From Chrysopilus asiliformis (lineage: Eukaryota > Arthropoda > Insecta > Diptera > Rhagionidae), in NCBI GenBank assembly GCA_964034945.1, contig OZ035963.1:40819090-40883089 (forward strand): 64,000 nucleotides of DNA, in the 5' to 3' direction. Below, piece by piece: positions 63,396 to 64,000 of the stretch. Within the stretch, counting starts at the first letter, position 1. Every line of letters begins with the position of its first letter. Below the pieces are notes generated by a model. It saw nothing but the letters and a program-made list of their open reading frames with translations, was not told the DNA's origin and searched no databases. Position numbers and translations under genes: made by a program.

Positions 63396-64000
63396 CCATT
63401 TCCGAGTACCCCGAATCCATTTCCATTAACTGCCCTGTTGCGCCATTAACTAACCCGTCAGCAGTATTGATATTTACTGTTATCATATACTTGGCGGTTT
63501 TCTTTAACAGAAGGTTTGATGGCAATCCAAGAGTCTCAGAAGTTTTTAATTCTTTAGCCCGATCTGCAATCTGGTTTCGCGAATTTTCCGGAATTGGCCC
63601 TTTGACTTTGTCCTCGGCCTCTGAGATTACAGGATCAGATTGGATTAAGTTTAATCTATACGTGTTGAATTCATTTACATCGTCGTTTGATTTGAATAAA
63701 TGTATGGCCTCCTGAGGAATTGCTTCGGGGGTGCATTCTCTTGACTTGAAAAGCGCTATATCAGTACTTGTCATTTTCCCAAGCGCCATGTTATTGAGGG
63801 CGGTAGCGAAATTTAAGTCATCCCTTTGTTGCATTATTTTAATGAGTGGGAAAAATTTAAAAAGATTCCACAATGTTGATCCAGCTACAATGCCATACAC
63901 ATCATTCCTACTAGATTGAAACACCCATCTATCCCCAACAGGAGCAAGTTGTCTTAGATCTCCAAAAACTATAACAGATTTGCCACCAAATAGAGATGTA
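63304..64000 (-). pseudogene. Helentron PIF1-type helicase, middle part (partial)
   Basis: From the right edge: SLFGGKSVIVFGDLRQLAPV (Walker B region), then STLWNLFKFFPLIKIMQQRD, LNNMALGKMTSTDIALFKSR and LLLKKTAKYMITVNI with GLVNGATGQLMEM. A frame change near 63390 leads to the next part, which overlaps this frame. The helicase unwinds DNA during rolling-circle transposition. Confidence 0.85.

Larger units (their letters stand above)
62255..64000 (-). mobile_element. Helentron (rolling-circle element), helicase C-terminus plus AP endonuclease
   Basis: Minus-strand coding region running off the right edge. Helentrons differ from ordinary Helitrons by an apurinic-like endonuclease fused behind the Rep-helicase; both parts are visible in order here. 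Rep lies outside the window. Confidence 0.88.

Overview
The window looks like an insect chromosome (possibly a fly, but the order is not proven): AT-rich, spliceosomal introns, arthropod-type core promoters (TATA box plus TCAGTT initiator), an errantivirus-like gypsy element with an env remnant, mariner, Tc1, pogo, hAT and PIF/Harbinger elements, a Penelope-like element and a Helentron. Only one host gene is visible: three spliced exons at 42612-43987 (+) encoding bromodomain, zinc-finger and PWWP parts of a ZMYND11 (BS69) homologue. Its earlier and later exons are not seen, so almost everything else here is probably the filling of two very large introns.

Layout. 1-6120: Penelope-like element (GIY-YIG end) split by a young copia element, itself split by a 695-bp inverted-repeat transposon. 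6260-10780: broken mariner-type transposase with a MITE inside, a PIF/Harbinger remnant (Myb-like and transposase parts) and a mini-pogo element. 10850-12930: LTR-like promoter region and a minisatellite-bearing element with a 345-bp Harbinger-type MITE. 12948-15809: complete hAT element with an open 597-aa transposase. 16776-18869: Tc1-like element with an intron. 19138-20453: element rich in GAAGCGCTTC palindromes. 21765-32433: LINE with DUF4780-type ORF1, duplicated as two exact 2538-bp copies; the second is cut by a 4.8-kb BED-finger hAT. 32434-35027: Tc1-like pseudogene cut by a 1.6-kb TTF-type hAT. 35240-42475: decayed gypsy/errantivirus-like element cut by a foldback element and two dispersed repeats. 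42612-43987: host exons. 44205-50290: hAT MITE, minisatellite elements with a long palindrome, another inverted-repeat element and a Helentron-like minisatellite. 51262-58566: CR1/jockey-group LINE containing five nested insertions. 58573-64000: tandem mariner-like fragments, a tRNA-derived SINE, a minus-strand gypsy fragment split by a MITE, a pogo end, and the helicase-endonuclease end of a Helentron running off the window.

The main value of the window is as a dated stack of insertions. For more than ten elements I could match inverted repeats with target-site duplications of the expected length, and in several cases the interrupted host frame reads through once the insert is ignored. I found no convincing new cellular system. 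The most unusual signals are the MITE inside copia, the twin 575-bp MITEs in opposite orientation, the exact LINE tandem duplication next to a 26-G run, the 93-bp-arm palindrome, the 54-bp hairpin and the palindrome-rich element. All identifications are from reading the sequence; no database search was possible.
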